Assembly (NCBI GenBank): GCA_964471755.1
Contig: CAYYJM010000131.1
Span: 1 to 16,946 of the forward strand
Reading direction: 5' to 3'
Length of the DNA stretch: 16,946 nucleotides
Origin: CAYYJM01 sp964471755
GTDB taxonomy: Bacteria; Planctomycetota; Planctomycetia; Gemmatales; Gemmataceae
The notes under the pieces: model-generated
Told to the model about the DNA's origin: nothing
The model's input: the letters and a program-made list of their open reading frames with translations, nothing else
Database searches by the model: none
Program-made: the position numbers and the translations under genes
In this document: positions 1 through 7,117 of the stretch, one piece after another
Numbering within the stretch: the first letter of the stretch is position 1
How the letters are laid out: each line of letters begins with the position of its first letter

Positions 1-1127
1 TTGATCGCCTTCTCCGCGAAGAGACGTAACTGATCTTCGCGGACGCCGAGGTCGCGCAGCCGCAGCGGGATGCCGATGTCGGCCCGCAGACGTTCGACCG
101 CGGCAATGGCCCGATCCGCGGCGGCCGACTCATCCAGGCCGCGCACGTCCTCGCCGAGCAGGGTGGCGATCCGGGCCAACTGTGGTTCGCAGGCTGGCTT
201 GTTGAAGCGCATCACGAACGGCAAGAGCAGACCGTTGCCGGCTCCGTGCGAGCAGTGGACCGCGCCGCCGACGGGGTATTCCAGAGCATGCACGGCCGCC
301 ACGCCGACGTTGGAGAAGGCCAGCCCGCCCAGCGTCGCGGCCAGGGCCATGCCCTCGCGTGCTTCCAGATCCTGACCATCCTTCACCGCCCGGCGCAGGA
401 AGCGGCCGACCAACTCGATCGCCCGTTCGGCGATCATGTCGCCGAACGGCGTCCGCCCCTGGTAGACCGACCGCTCGCCGGGCGGCAGCGGAAAGTGAGC
501 ATTGGCCACGGCCGTGTACGCCTCGATGGCGTGCGTCAGAGCGTCGATGCCGCTGTCGGCCGTCGGCTTCGGCGGGCACGACACCGTCAGCAGCGGATCG
601 ACCAGGGCGATCAGCGGCCGAAGGAAGTTCGACAGGATGCCGACCTTGATCTGGTTGTCCGTGTCGGTCAGCACCGTCGCGGCCGAGACTTCCGAGCCGG
701 TGCCGGCCGTCGTCGGCACGCAGATCAACGGCAGCACCGGGCCGGGAATCCGGTTCTCGCCGACGTAGTCGCGCGGCACGCCGCCATGCTTCAGCACCAC
801 GGCGACGATCTTCGACAGGTCGAGATTGCTACCGCCGCCGAGACCGAGGACGGCGTCCGGAGCGAAGGCCCGGCCGGCGGCGATGGCCTGCTCGGCCACC
901 CTGAGCGACGGTTCCGGTTCGCCGCCGGAGAAGATCTCGACGGCGAAACCCGCATTCGACAGCGACGCGTGAACCGGGTCGATGCAGCCGGCCTTGAGAA
1001 CGACCGGATCGGTGACGACCAGGACACGTCGCAGACCGTGCCGGCGAGCGGTATCGCCGAGTTCGCTGGCGGCGTTGCGGCCGAAAATCAGCTCGGTGGC
1101 ACTGTGGAAGGTCCAGATGGTACGCAT
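1..1127 (-). CDS. Iron-containing alcohol dehydrogenase (3' end cut by window edge)
   Basis: The first 375 residues of a cytoplasmic group III (iron-dependent) alcohol dehydrogenase, which oxidises alcohols or reduces aldehydes with NAD(P). The GGGS nucleotide-binding turn lies at residues 97-100, followed by PTTAGTGSEV near 138-147. The four metal ligands expected from FucO-type enzymes are all present: D195 and H199 in DALTHAIEAY, H280 in VHALEYP, and H294 in SHGAGN, with the usual 14-residue spacing between the last two. The segment PPGERSVYQGRTPFGD after the first metal motif resembles the hydroxyacid-oxoacid transhydrogenase (ADHFE1) branch, so a transhydrogenase role is possible; substrate cannot be told. 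The ATG at 1127 is preceded by a GAGAGGA ribosome site six bases away. The reading frame stays open to base 1, so only the last few residues (usual length about 380-400) should be missing. It is divergent from the Uma2 gene. Confidence 0.93.
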   Translation of the reverse strand, partial: MRTIWTFHSATELIFGRNAASELGDTARRHGLRRVLVVTDPVVLKAGCIDPVHASLSNAGFAVEIFSGGEPEPSLRVAEQAIAAGRAFAPDAVLGLGGGSNLDLSKIVAVVLKHGGVPRDYVGENRIPGPVLPLICVPTTAGTGSEVSAATVLTDTDNQIKVGILSNFLRPLIALVDPLLTVSCPPKPTADSGIDALTHAIEAYTAVANAHFPLPPGERSVYQGRTPFGDMIAERAIELVGRFLRRAVKDGQDLEAREGMALAATLGGLAFSNVGVAAVHALEYPVGGAVHCSHGAGNGLLLPFVMRFNKPACEPQLARIATLLGEDVRGLDESAAADRAIAAVERLRADIGIPLRLRDLGVREDQLRLFAEKAI

Positions 1128-1262
1128 GGCGATTCCTCTCCTCGACTCGGGTGAGGCTGATTGTGTCAGGAGCGCGGCCGGTTGTCCATGACTGGACTTG
1201 TGATTCCCATGCGAGAAGCGGAGAATTCAGCCATCGGGTCCCTTTCCAGACGGAGGCCGTGA

Positions 1263-2228
1263 ATGAACGCTCCCTTGACGGTCCCGGTCGGCTCGCGAAA
1301 GATCGTCTACCCTGACAGCGATGGCAAGCCCATGGCCGACAATACGAAACAACTCGACTGGATGACGCTGCTCTACGGCAATCTACGCATCCATTTTCGC
1401 GATCGGGCCCACGACGTCTTCGTCGGGGCGAACCAGCTCTGGTATCCTGTCGAGGGCGAACCGGAGACGCGCGTCGCCCCGGATGTTTACGTCGTTTTCG
1501 GCCGACCGCAGGGCCATCGCGGCTCCTACAAGCAGTGGGAGGAGGGCGGCCTCCCGATCACGGTCACGTTCGAGATCCGCTCGCCGAGCAACGATTACCC
1601 CGACCTGATCGAGACGCTCGACTTCTACGAGGAGTACGGTGTCGAGGAGTACATCCTCTACGATCCGGCGACGAACTTCTTCCAGGTCCATCAACGCCAG
1701 GGTAAGGCGAATCTGTTGCGTCCGGTTCGACTTCCGTCCGCAGCCTACACGAGTGAACGACTTGGGATTCGTTTCGACACCTCCGGCGAGGAACTGGTCG
1801 TCTACTTCCCGGACGGCCGACGCTTCCTCACGCACGCGGAACTGGAGAGCGAGCGATTCCTGGCCGCCGAGCGGGCCGAGCGTGCAGCTCAGGAGACCGA
1901 GCGTGAACGCCAGCGGGCCGAGCGTGCGGCTCAGGAGACCGAACGCGAACGCCAACGGGCCGAGCGTGCGGCCCAGGAAAGCGAGCGCGAACGCCAACGG
2001 GCCGAGCGTGCGGCCCAGGAAACCGAACGCGAACGCCAGCGGGCCGAGCGTGCGGCTCAGGAAACCGAGCGCGAACGCCAGCGGGCCGAGCGTGCGGCCC
2101 AGGAGGTCGAACGTGAACGGCAACGGGCCGAACGCCTCCTGGCGATCGCCGATCGACTGGCCCGCGGTGCGTCGACTCCGGAAGATCTGGCGGAACTCCA
2201 GCGCTTGCGGGAACCGCCAGCGTCCTGA
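1263..2228 (+). CDS. Uma2 family (DUF820) nuclease-fold protein with Glu/Arg repeat tail
   Basis: A 321-residue protein. Residues 30-185 match the Uma2 family, a PD-(D/E)XK-like fold common in cyanobacteria and planctomycetes, usually described as a putative endonuclease with no settled role. Visible family marks are APDVYVV (D74), FEIRSPSN (E104) and FYEEYGVEEYILYDP (121-135). In most members a Lys lies four residues before the Tyr of the FY pair (Y122); here that position is T118 in LIETLDFY, so catalysis may be lost. Residues 205-288 are six 14-residue repeats of the type AERAAQETERERQR, predicted to be a continuous charged helix or coiled coil. A short tail rich in Leu/Glu follows. The ATG has a strong GGAGG site six bases upstream. 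It ends one base from the convergent rpe stop. Confidence 0.88.
   Translation: MNAPLTVPVGSRKIVYPDSDGKPMADNTKQLDWMTLLYGNLRIHFRDRAHDVFVGANQLWYPVEGEPETRVAPDVYVVFGRPQGHRGSYKQWEEGGLPITVTFEIRSPSNDYPDLIETLDFYEEYGVEEYILYDPATNFFQVHQRQGKANLLRPVRLPSAAYTSERLGIRFDTSGEELVVYFPDGRRFLTHAELESERFLAAERAERAAQETERERQRAERAAQETERERQRAERAAQESERERQRAERAAQETERERQRAERAAQETERERQRAERAAQEVERERQRAERLLAIADRLARGASTPEDLAELQRLREPPAS
1875..2126 (+). repeat. Six in-frame 42-bp tandem repeats in the Uma2 gene
   Basis: Six head-to-tail 42-bp units encode residues 205-288. Units differ by only a few bases, and at protein level only residue 8 of the unit varies (T, T, S, T, T, V). The 14-residue period equals four helical turns, fitting a rod of alternating Glu and Arg. 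Such arrays change copy number easily by slippage, so the count may differ between strains. Confidence 0.95.
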
Positions 2229-2229
2229 G

Positions 2230-2898
2230 TCACCGCAATCCGGCGACCGCCTTTCGTAGCGTTTCCATGCCGGCAGCGATACCGCCCGGATGACGGAAGA
2301 CCGACGTTCCGGCCACGAGGACGTTCGCCCCCTGGCGGACGGCCTCCGGAGCGGTGTGGACCTCGATACCGCCATCGACCTCGACCTCGGCCTGAGGATT
2401 GACCCGATCGAGCGCCGCCCGGACGGCCTGGATCTTCGGCAGTGTCGAATCGATGAACGTCTGACCGCCGAAACCAGGATTGACCGTCATGACCAGGACG
2501 AGGGCCACCTCGGCCAGCACGGCGTCCGGCACCGCAAAGGCCGTCGGCGGATTGATGACGATGCCCGCTTTCTTGCCGTGAGCCTTGATCGCGCGAACCG
2601 TCTGGAGCAGATCCGGCACCGCCTCGACCTGGACGAGGATCGAGTCCGCGCCCGCCTGGATGAACGCCCCCAGGTAGCGATCCGCATCGGTGATCATCAG
2701 ATGACATTCCAGCGGCAGCTTCGTCACTGGCCGGAGGGCCTTGACGACCACCGGCCCCATGCTGATGTTCGGCACGAAATGGCCGTCCATGACATCGACG
2801 TGGATGCGGTCGGCCCCGGCCTGCTCGGCGTGATGGACCTGCTCTCCCAGACGGGCGAAGTCGGCCGCCAGGATCGACGGTGCCAGTAGAACGCTCAT
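2230..2898 (-). CDS. rpe: Ribulose-phosphate 3-epimerase
   Basis: A 222-residue TIM-barrel enzyme that interconverts ribulose 5-phosphate and xylulose 5-phosphate in the pentose phosphate pathway, in the cytoplasm. Seen in order: LAPSILAADF (5-14, S8 at the substrate), HVDVMDGHFVPN (33-44) giving metal ligand H33 and catalytic D35, CHLMI with H66, NPGFGGQ (140-146) phosphate loop, VDGGI with catalytic D175, and the AGTSVF phosphate site near 196-201. Length is normal. The frame is open 21 codons further upstream, but the ATG at 2898 is preferred because MSVLLAPSIL is the standard N-terminus and a GGGAGA site lies just upstream. Q89 replaces the His that is common in the HVEA strand, a small oddity that does not touch the metal site. 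It converges with the Uma2 gene with a one-base gap, so no separate terminator fits there. Confidence 0.97.
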   Translation of the reverse strand: MSVLLAPSILAADFARLGEQVHHAEQAGADRIHVDVMDGHFVPNISMGPVVVKALRPVTKLPLECHLMITDADRYLGAFIQAGADSILVQVEAVPDLLQTVRAIKAHGKKAGIVINPPTAFAVPDAVLAEVALVLVMTVNPGFGGQTFIDSTLPKIQAVRAALDRVNPQAEVEVDGGIEVHTAPEAVRQGANVLVAGTSVFRHPGGIAAGMETLRKAVAGLR

Positions 2899-2982
2899 CG
2901 CTTGTCTCCCGGTATCGTGACGGAAGAACCGGCGGGCTGACGCCGCGCCGCTCGCCAACACCTCAGTAGAACTACTCGAAGC

Positions 2983-2988
2983 AGTATA
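2983..2988 (-). promoter_or_regulatory. Possible -10 box for rpe
   Basis: A perfect TATACT hexamer reads on the minus strand about 85 bases upstream of the rpe ATG, in a short less GC-rich patch between rpe and the divergent ThuA-domain gene. No good -35 hexamer is visible at 16-18 bases, so the call is weak. Confidence 0.25.
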
Positions 2989-3106
2989 TGGCCCCGGTCG
3001 GCGAACGGATTTTCTGGCGGAGAGTTCTGGCCCACACCTGTCCGACGCGGTATGCTGCCAGGGCTGACTACCCTACCTTCCCCGCATCCTCCCGGAGTCT
3101 TCGAGC

Positions 3107-4006
3107 ATGAAGCGTTTCCTTGCCGGAACCGGCATCCTGGCCCTGGCCGTGCTGCTGACGGGCCTTACCGAACGCGCTGCCAGTCAACCCGAAAACCAGA
3201 TTCAGAAGGTGATGGCCGCCCTGCCGGAGAAGGCTCCGGCCCAGCCGAAGGCGAAACGCAAGATCCTCATCTTCTCCCGAACGGCTGGCTTCCGTCATGG
3301 CTCCATCGCCATCGGGGCCAAGGCCATCGCCATGATGGGCGACAAGACCGGAGCCTACACCGCCTTCCACACCGAGGACGAGTCGTTCTTCGAGCCGGAG
3401 AAGCTCAAGGCGTTCGACGCCGTGTTCCTGCTCAACACAACCGGCAACTGCCTGGTTCCAAAGACCGGCACCAAGGAGGAAAAGGCGGCACGCGAGGAAC
3501 TACTCAAGAAGAGCCTGGAGAACTACGTCGCCTCGGGCAAGGGCCTGATCGGCGTCCACTCCGCCACGGACACGTACCACAACTGGAAGGACTTCAACAA
3601 GATGATGGGCGGCACCTTCGCCGGTCATCCCTGGCACAAGCTCGTCCCGATCAAGAACCTCGAGCCGAAGCACAAGCTCAACGCCGCCTTCGACGGCAAG
3701 GACTTCGAGATCACCGACGAGATCTACCAGTTCCGGCCGGACACCGCCCTGCCGACGGATCGCAAGATCTTGCTCGCCCTGGACAACCAGAAACTCGCCG
3801 ACATCGCCAAGGGCAACCGCAAGAAGGACGGTCTGTATCCGGTTGCCTGGCTGGCGACCTATGGCAAGGGCCGAACCTTCTACTGCTCGCTGGGCCATCG
3901 CGAGGAGATCTACTGGAATCCGACCATCCTGAAGCACTACCTGGCCGGCATCCAGTACGCGCTCGGCGACCTCGACGCCGACGCCACGCCGACGGCCAGC
4001 AAGTGA
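3107..4006 (+). CDS. Exported ThuA-domain protein
   Basis: A 299-residue protein with an N-terminal signal peptide (charged MKR, hydrophobic residues 4-20, small residues AAS at 24-26 before Gln), so it should be exported. Residues 51-287 form a ThuA domain, a class I glutamine-amidotransferase-like fold named after trehalose utilisation. Visible landmarks are KILIFSRTAGFRHGSI (52-67), a GKGLIGVHSATDTYHNW stretch (144-160), GGTFAGHPWH (168-177), and a closing TYGKGRTFYCSLGHREE (251-267). Secreted ThuA proteins are abundant in planctomycetes, often in sugar-degradation contexts, but the exact reaction is not established. The ATG has a GGAG-like site about ten bases upstream. It converges with selD across a hairpin at 4031-4056. 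An overlapping open frame of 358 codons on the same strand is a shadow. Confidence 0.9.
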   Translation: MKRFLAGTGILALAVLLTGLTERAASQPENQIQKVMAALPEKAPAQPKAKRKILIFSRTAGFRHGSIAIGAKAIAMMGDKTGAYTAFHTEDESFFEPEKLKAFDAVFLLNTTGNCLVPKTGTKEEKAAREELLKKSLENYVASGKGLIGVHSATDTYHNWKDFNKMMGGTFAGHPWHKLVPIKNLEPKHKLNAAFDGKDFEITDEIYQFRPDTALPTDRKILLALDNQKLADIAKGNRKKDGLYPVAWLATYGKGRTFYCSLGHREEIYWNPTILKHYLAGIQYALGDLDADATPTASK

Positions 4007-4030
4007 GGTTCAGGGATTGCTCCGGAAGTT

Positions 4031-4056
4031 CCTCGCCCCTGTCCGCAGGGGCGAGG
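4031..4056. terminator. Hairpin between convergent ThuA-domain gene and selD
   Basis: A perfect 10-bp inverted repeat (CCTCGCCCCT and its complement) around a six-base loop lies in the 72-bp gap between two convergent genes. There is no T-run on either side, so it may act as a bidirectional terminator of the weak, GC-rich type or be a copy of a dispersed palindromic repeat. Confidence 0.55.
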
Positions 4057-4078
4057 GAGCGACGCGGGGGACCGTCCC

Positions 4079-5134
4079 TTACCGTACCACCAACCCCGCC
4101 TCGCCGCGCGGCTGCACCTCGCCGATGATCGCGGCGCTGGTCAGGCCGCGTTCGTGAAGCGATCGCACCAGGGTCTCCGCCCGGTCAGCCGGGATGGTCG
4201 CCAGGATGCCGCCCGACGTCTGGGCGTCGAAGAAGAACTCCAGCCGCACCGGATCGGGCTTGCCCTCGAGTTTCAACTCGGCCTGGACGTACTCGCGGTT
4301 GGTCTTGCTCGCGCGGGTGCGGTAGTGCTTCTGCACGAGTCGATCCGCACCCGGAATCAGCGGCAGTCGGGCCAGGTCGATCGCCAGGGTGGCACGACTG
4401 CCAAGAGCCATCTCCAGACCGTGGCCGGCCAGGCCGAAGCCGGTCACGTCCGTCATCGCCGTCGCGCCGGCCTCGCGGCAGAGTTGCGCACCGACATCGT
4501 TCAGCGTGACCATGCTCGCGCAGGCGATTCGGAAGGTTTCCTCAGGGCAGTCGTTGGCCTTGTGGGCCGTGGTCACGAAGCCGGTGCCGAGCGGCTTGGT
4601 CAGCACAAGGCAGTCTCCAGGCCGGGCCGTCGCGTTGGTCAGGATCTGCTTCGGATGCACGAAACCCGTGACGGCCAGGCCGAACTTGATCTCGGCATCG
4701 CGAATGGTGTGGCCGCCCAGGATGACGCAACCGGCCGCCACGCAGCGCTCGGCTCCGCCTCGCAGGATCTCGCCGAGCCAGGTCAGTGACGGATCCTTGT
4801 CATCGGGATAGCCGACCAGGTTCAGGGCCGTCTTCGGGACGCCGCCCATGGCGTAGACGTCGCTCAGAGCATTGGCGGCGGCGATCTGGCCGTAGATGAA
4901 CGGGTCGTTGACGACCGGCGGGAAGAAGTCGATCGTCTGCACCAGGGCGACTTCAGACGTGACGAGGTAGACCCCTGCGTCGTCGTGGGTTTCCGTCCCG
5001 ACGAGGAGGTTCGGATCATCGACACGCGGCAAGTTACGCAGCACCTGCGTAATCCCCTCCGGGGAGAGCTTGCCCGCTCAGCCGGCGCAGGAGGCGTAGT
5101 CGATCAGACGTTTCTTGCGACCCCAGAACAGCAT
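4079..5134 (-). CDS. selD: Selenide, water dikinase, itself a selenoprotein (UGA at codon 19)
   Basis: A 351-residue enzyme that makes selenophosphate from selenide and ATP, the selenium donor for selenocysteine and selenouridine. The frame from ATG 5134 reads MLFWGRKKRLIDYASCAG, then TGA at 5080-5078, then AGKLSPEGITQVL and onward into a normal SelD. The UGA falls exactly at the catalytic Cys of E. coli SelD (C17), with the essential Lys three residues later (K22; K20 in E. coli), so it encodes Sec19. Metal-binding Asp are in place: D52 in HDDAGVY, D69 in TIDFF, D92 in SDVYAMGG and D229 in MTDVTGFG. A GAGGA site lies six to seven bases before the ATG. A tool that reads UGA as stop would begin at GTG 5044 and lose the active site. 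Full length matches the family (about 345-350). It is divergent from the Tsr3-like gene. Confidence 0.95.
5047..5080 (-). promoter_or_regulatory. Candidate bacterial SECIS element of selD
   Basis: Directly after the UGA codon the minus strand can fold into a hairpin: a five-pair upper stem (TCCCC with GGGGA, 5065-5053) with a small GGA loop, above a three-pair GCG/CGC lower stem (5077-5075 with 5049-5047). The loop starts about 18 bases past the UGA, the same distance as in E. coli fdhF, and contains G as SelB-binding loops do. The small loop and interior mismatches make the exact fold uncertain. Confidence 0.6.
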
Positions 5135-5164
5135 GGCATTCCTCACGGGCGAGGCACTTCTGCT

Positions 5165-5192
5165 ATCCTACCAGGGGGGCGATTCTGGACAA
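5165..5192 (-). promoter_or_regulatory. Candidate promoter of selD
   Basis: On the minus strand TTGTCC (5192-5187), 16 bases, then TAGGAT (5170-5165) preceded by TGG, giving an extended -10 pattern. Transcription would begin about 25 bases before the selD ATG. It lies in the 74-bp gap shared with the divergent Tsr3-like gene. Confidence 0.4.
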
Positions 5193-5208
5193 GGACCGAG
5201 ACGCCGGT

Positions 5209-5691
5209 ATGACTCTCACCTATCCACTCACCGTGATCGTCCGGCACCACAAGGAACGGACGGCGAAGTGTACCATCTGGCCGCTGCGGCAGCGGCCGGA
5301 CGTTCTGCTGGTGCCCTACCCGATCCGAACGCGGCCGGAACTGGAGGGCTACGTCCGCCTTGCCGCGGATGGCCCGCCGCTGTCCGTCGCGGATGCCGCG
5401 GCCGGCATCCTGCTCCTGGACGGCTCCTGGCGTTACGCCGATGCGATGACGCGCGAGTTCAGCGACGTGCCGCCGCGATCGCTGTCGGGCTGGAAGACGG
5501 CCTATCCACGGGTGTCGAACTGGTACAACGATCCGGACAACGGCCTGGCCTCGGTCGAGGCCCTCTACCTGGCCTACCACCTGCTCGACCGACCGACGAC
5601 GGGATTGCTCGACCACTACCGCTGGGCCGCGGAGTTCCTGCGGCTCAACGGTCTTTCGCCTACTACCCCGGACGACGAACCGGCGTCGTGA
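5209..5691 (+). CDS. Tsr3/DTW-like aminocarboxypropyltransferase homologue
   Basis: A 160-residue protein resembling the Tsr3 family, SPOUT-fold enzymes that move the 3-amino-3-carboxypropyl group of SAM onto small-subunit rRNA in eukaryotes and archaea; the bacterial DTW proteins do the same on tRNA. From family knowledge, these parts line up: residues 59-74 (SVADAAAGILLLDGSW) with the Tsr3 region ending in DCSW, PRVSNWYNDPDNG (100-112) with the ANPVNYG loop, LASVEAL (113-119) with LSCVEA, and YRWAAEFLRLN (137-147) with KWGHSFLELN. The N-terminal part (HHKERTAKCTIWPL) is shorter than in eukaryotic Tsr3. The RNA target is unknown. There is only a weak AGGA site 13 bases before the ATG. It sits 107 bases before exbB on the same strand and may share a transcript, with no clear functional link. 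Confidence 0.65.
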   Translation: MTLTYPLTVIVRHHKERTAKCTIWPLRQRPDVLLVPYPIRTRPELEGYVRLAADGPPLSVADAAAGILLLDGSWRYADAMTREFSDVPPRSLSGWKTAYPRVSNWYNDPDNGLASVEALYLAYHLLDRPTTGLLDHYRWAAEFLRLNGLSPTTPDDEPAS

Positions 5692-5798
5692 TCGATGCCA
5701 CCTCGAGGATTTCCTGCTCGCGTTTCGAGTCCGGACGGGGTACACTTTCTCCAATCCACCCAGCCGCCGATAACCTCGCGGAGTCGCACAACCAGCCC

Positions 5799-6455
5799 AT
5801 GCAGCAGCTGATCTGGTACTTCAACGAGGGCGGCCTGCTCATGTGGCCGTTGCTCGCCTGTTCGCTTCTGTCCGTCGCGGTCATGCTCGAACGGACCTGC
5901 CGCCTCTGGTGGGCACGCCTGCTCGACCAGCGCATCGTCAACGACGTCAAGACCCTGGTCGAACGCGGCCAGCTCGACCTGGCGGTACAACGGTATCGCG
6001 ATTCGCCCATTCTCCTGGGCCGCATTCTGTCTCGGGGCCTGGAACAGTACGAGAGTACGCGCACGGACATCGAGACGTCCCTGTTCGAGGCCGGCAGCCG
6101 TGATCTGCGCGTTCTGCACAGCAACCTGGCCATTCTCAACGTCATCGCCAAGGTCGCGCCGCTGCTCGGTCTGCTCGGCACCGTCCTGGGCATGATCATG
6201 GGCTTCGAGGTCCTGGAGCAGGCCGGCGTCAACAAGGCGAACCTGGCGCATGCCATCCGCGTCGCCCTGATCACCACCGCGGCCGGGCTGTTCATCGCCA
6301 TCCCGACCGTCGTGGCCGCCGCCTCCTTCCGCTCCCGCATCCGCACCCTGCAAGATCAGTTCGAGGAAGCCTTCATCGACGTCATCACCAGCGTCAAGCA
6401 GGCCGGTTCGCCCAAGCTGGCCGAGCCGAAGGACCGGGAGGCCAGCCCACGATGA
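5799..6455 (+). CDS. MotA/TolQ/ExbB proton channel family protein
   Basis: A 218-residue inner-membrane protein of the ExbB/TolQ family, which forms a pentameric proton channel around ExbD/TolR and converts proton-motive force into movement of a TonB or TolA-type protein. Three membrane segments are visible at about 12-32, 115-137 and 155-176. Hallmarks are the APLLGLLGTVLGMIMGF stretch (120-136) and ALITTAAGLFIAIPT (156-170), with the polar Thr pair facing the channel. The frame is open far upstream (to about 5115), but that extension overlaps the Tsr3-like gene in another frame and has no family similarity, so the ATG at 5799 is chosen; it lacks a close Shine-Dalgarno site. The stop overlaps the next start as ATGA, indicating translational coupling. 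Confidence 0.92.
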   Translation: MQQLIWYFNEGGLLMWPLLACSLLSVAVMLERTCRLWWARLLDQRIVNDVKTLVERGQLDLAVQRYRDSPILLGRILSRGLEQYESTRTDIETSLFEAGSRDLRVLHSNLAILNVIAKVAPLLGLLGTVLGMIMGFEVLEQAGVNKANLAHAIRVALITTAAGLFIAIPTVVAAASFRSRIRTLQDQFEEAFIDVITSVKQAGSPKLAEPKDREASPR

Positions 6456-7117
6456 AACTGAGCCTGCCGCCCCTGGACGAGGACGATGAGATCGACATCA
6501 CGCCGATGATCGATTGCGTCTTCCTGCTGGTCCTGTTCTTCATGGTCACGTCGTCATTCATCGACGAGCCGACGATGGAGCCGGTGCCGTACACCATTGC
6601 GGTGCCCGGACAGGATGAGAAAACGTACACCCTGAGCGTCGAGGGGACGTACCTCCTCCGTGACGGCGACAAGGACGAGGAGATTCCGACGCTGGCCGAA
6701 CTGGTCCAGCGAGTACGCCAGGAGCCGGGCAAGAAGTTTCGCGTCGAGACGCGCTCCCTGGTGCAGTCGGCGACCGACGAGAAACGCGAGGACGTGCAGG
6801 TCGTGCCGCTTCAGCTGCCGAAGGCCGATCGGCCGACGACCATCCGGCGCGACCAGGCCGATCAGTTGACCGTGCCGCGCGAGGGGAGCCTGCTGTTCAA
6901 GGGGGCTCTCGGCGAGAAGTCCTATCCCGACGCCCGGCAGCTGCTCACGGCGTTGAGCGAACGGCCCGAGGCGGAACGCAAGCGGCCGGTCATCCTGCGG
7001 GTCGATGCGAAGTGCGATTATCAGCGTGCCGTCCAGGCCCGGAACGCCCTGCGTCTGGCAGGCGTGGAGCTGATCTTCGAGGAAGTCGAGGTGCAACATG
7101 GCAAGCCTCAACCGTGA
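6452..7117 (+). CDS. ExbD/TolR family protein with enlarged periplasmic region
   Basis: A 221-residue partner of the upstream ExbB protein. The acidic N-terminus (residues 8-15) leads into DITPMIDCVFLLVLFFMV, a single membrane helix with the proton-carrying Asp at D21, as in ExbD D25 and TolR D23. Family members are usually 130-150 residues; the extra length is periplasmic. The end (about 135-213) looks like the normal ExbD domain: GSLLFKG strand, YPDARQLLTALSE helix, RPVILRVDAKCDYQRAVQ and a final ELIFEEV strand. Residues 47-101 (YTLSVEGTYLLRDG, then LAELVQRVRQ and KFRVETR) look like an incomplete second copy of the same fold. The start overlaps exbB by four bases, and the gene overlaps the next one by 20 bases, so the three products are probably made together. 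Confidence 0.9.
   Translation: MKLSLPPLDEDDEIDITPMIDCVFLLVLFFMVTSSFIDEPTMEPVPYTIAVPGQDEKTYTLSVEGTYLLRDGDKDEEIPTLAELVQRVRQEPGKKFRVETRSLVQSATDEKREDVQVVPLQLPKADRPTTIRRDQADQLTVPREGSLLFKGALGEKSYPDARQLLTALSERPEAERKRPVILRVDAKCDYQRAVQARNALRLAGVELIFEEVEVQHGKPQP

Noticed and set aside
246..1154. 302-codon plus-strand frame over the alcohol dehydrogenase
   Set aside because: It is antisense to a well-supported enzyme gene that keeps all four metal ligands; the frame itself has no domain.
1875..2126. CRISPR-like array
   Set aside because: The 42-bp units are contiguous without spacers and are in frame with a protein; they encode a helical repeat.
1383..2375. 330-codon open frame antisense to the Uma2 gene
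   Set aside because: It is produced by the repeat region read backwards and has no recognisable domain.
3052..4128. 358-codon plus-strand frame over the ThuA-domain gene
   Set aside because: It is Arg/Pro/Gly-rich shadow sequence; the overlapping 299-residue frame has a signal peptide and clear ThuA motifs.
4079..5044. SelD starting at GTG 5044
   Set aside because: This start removes the catalytic Sec/Cys and Lys. The in-frame TGA upstream is at the known selenocysteine position with a proper ATG and ribosome site before it.
5115..5798. Upstream extension of exbB making a 446-codon open frame
   Set aside because: It overlaps the Tsr3-like gene in another frame and shows no family similarity; the ExbB protein starts with MQQLIWYF at 5799.
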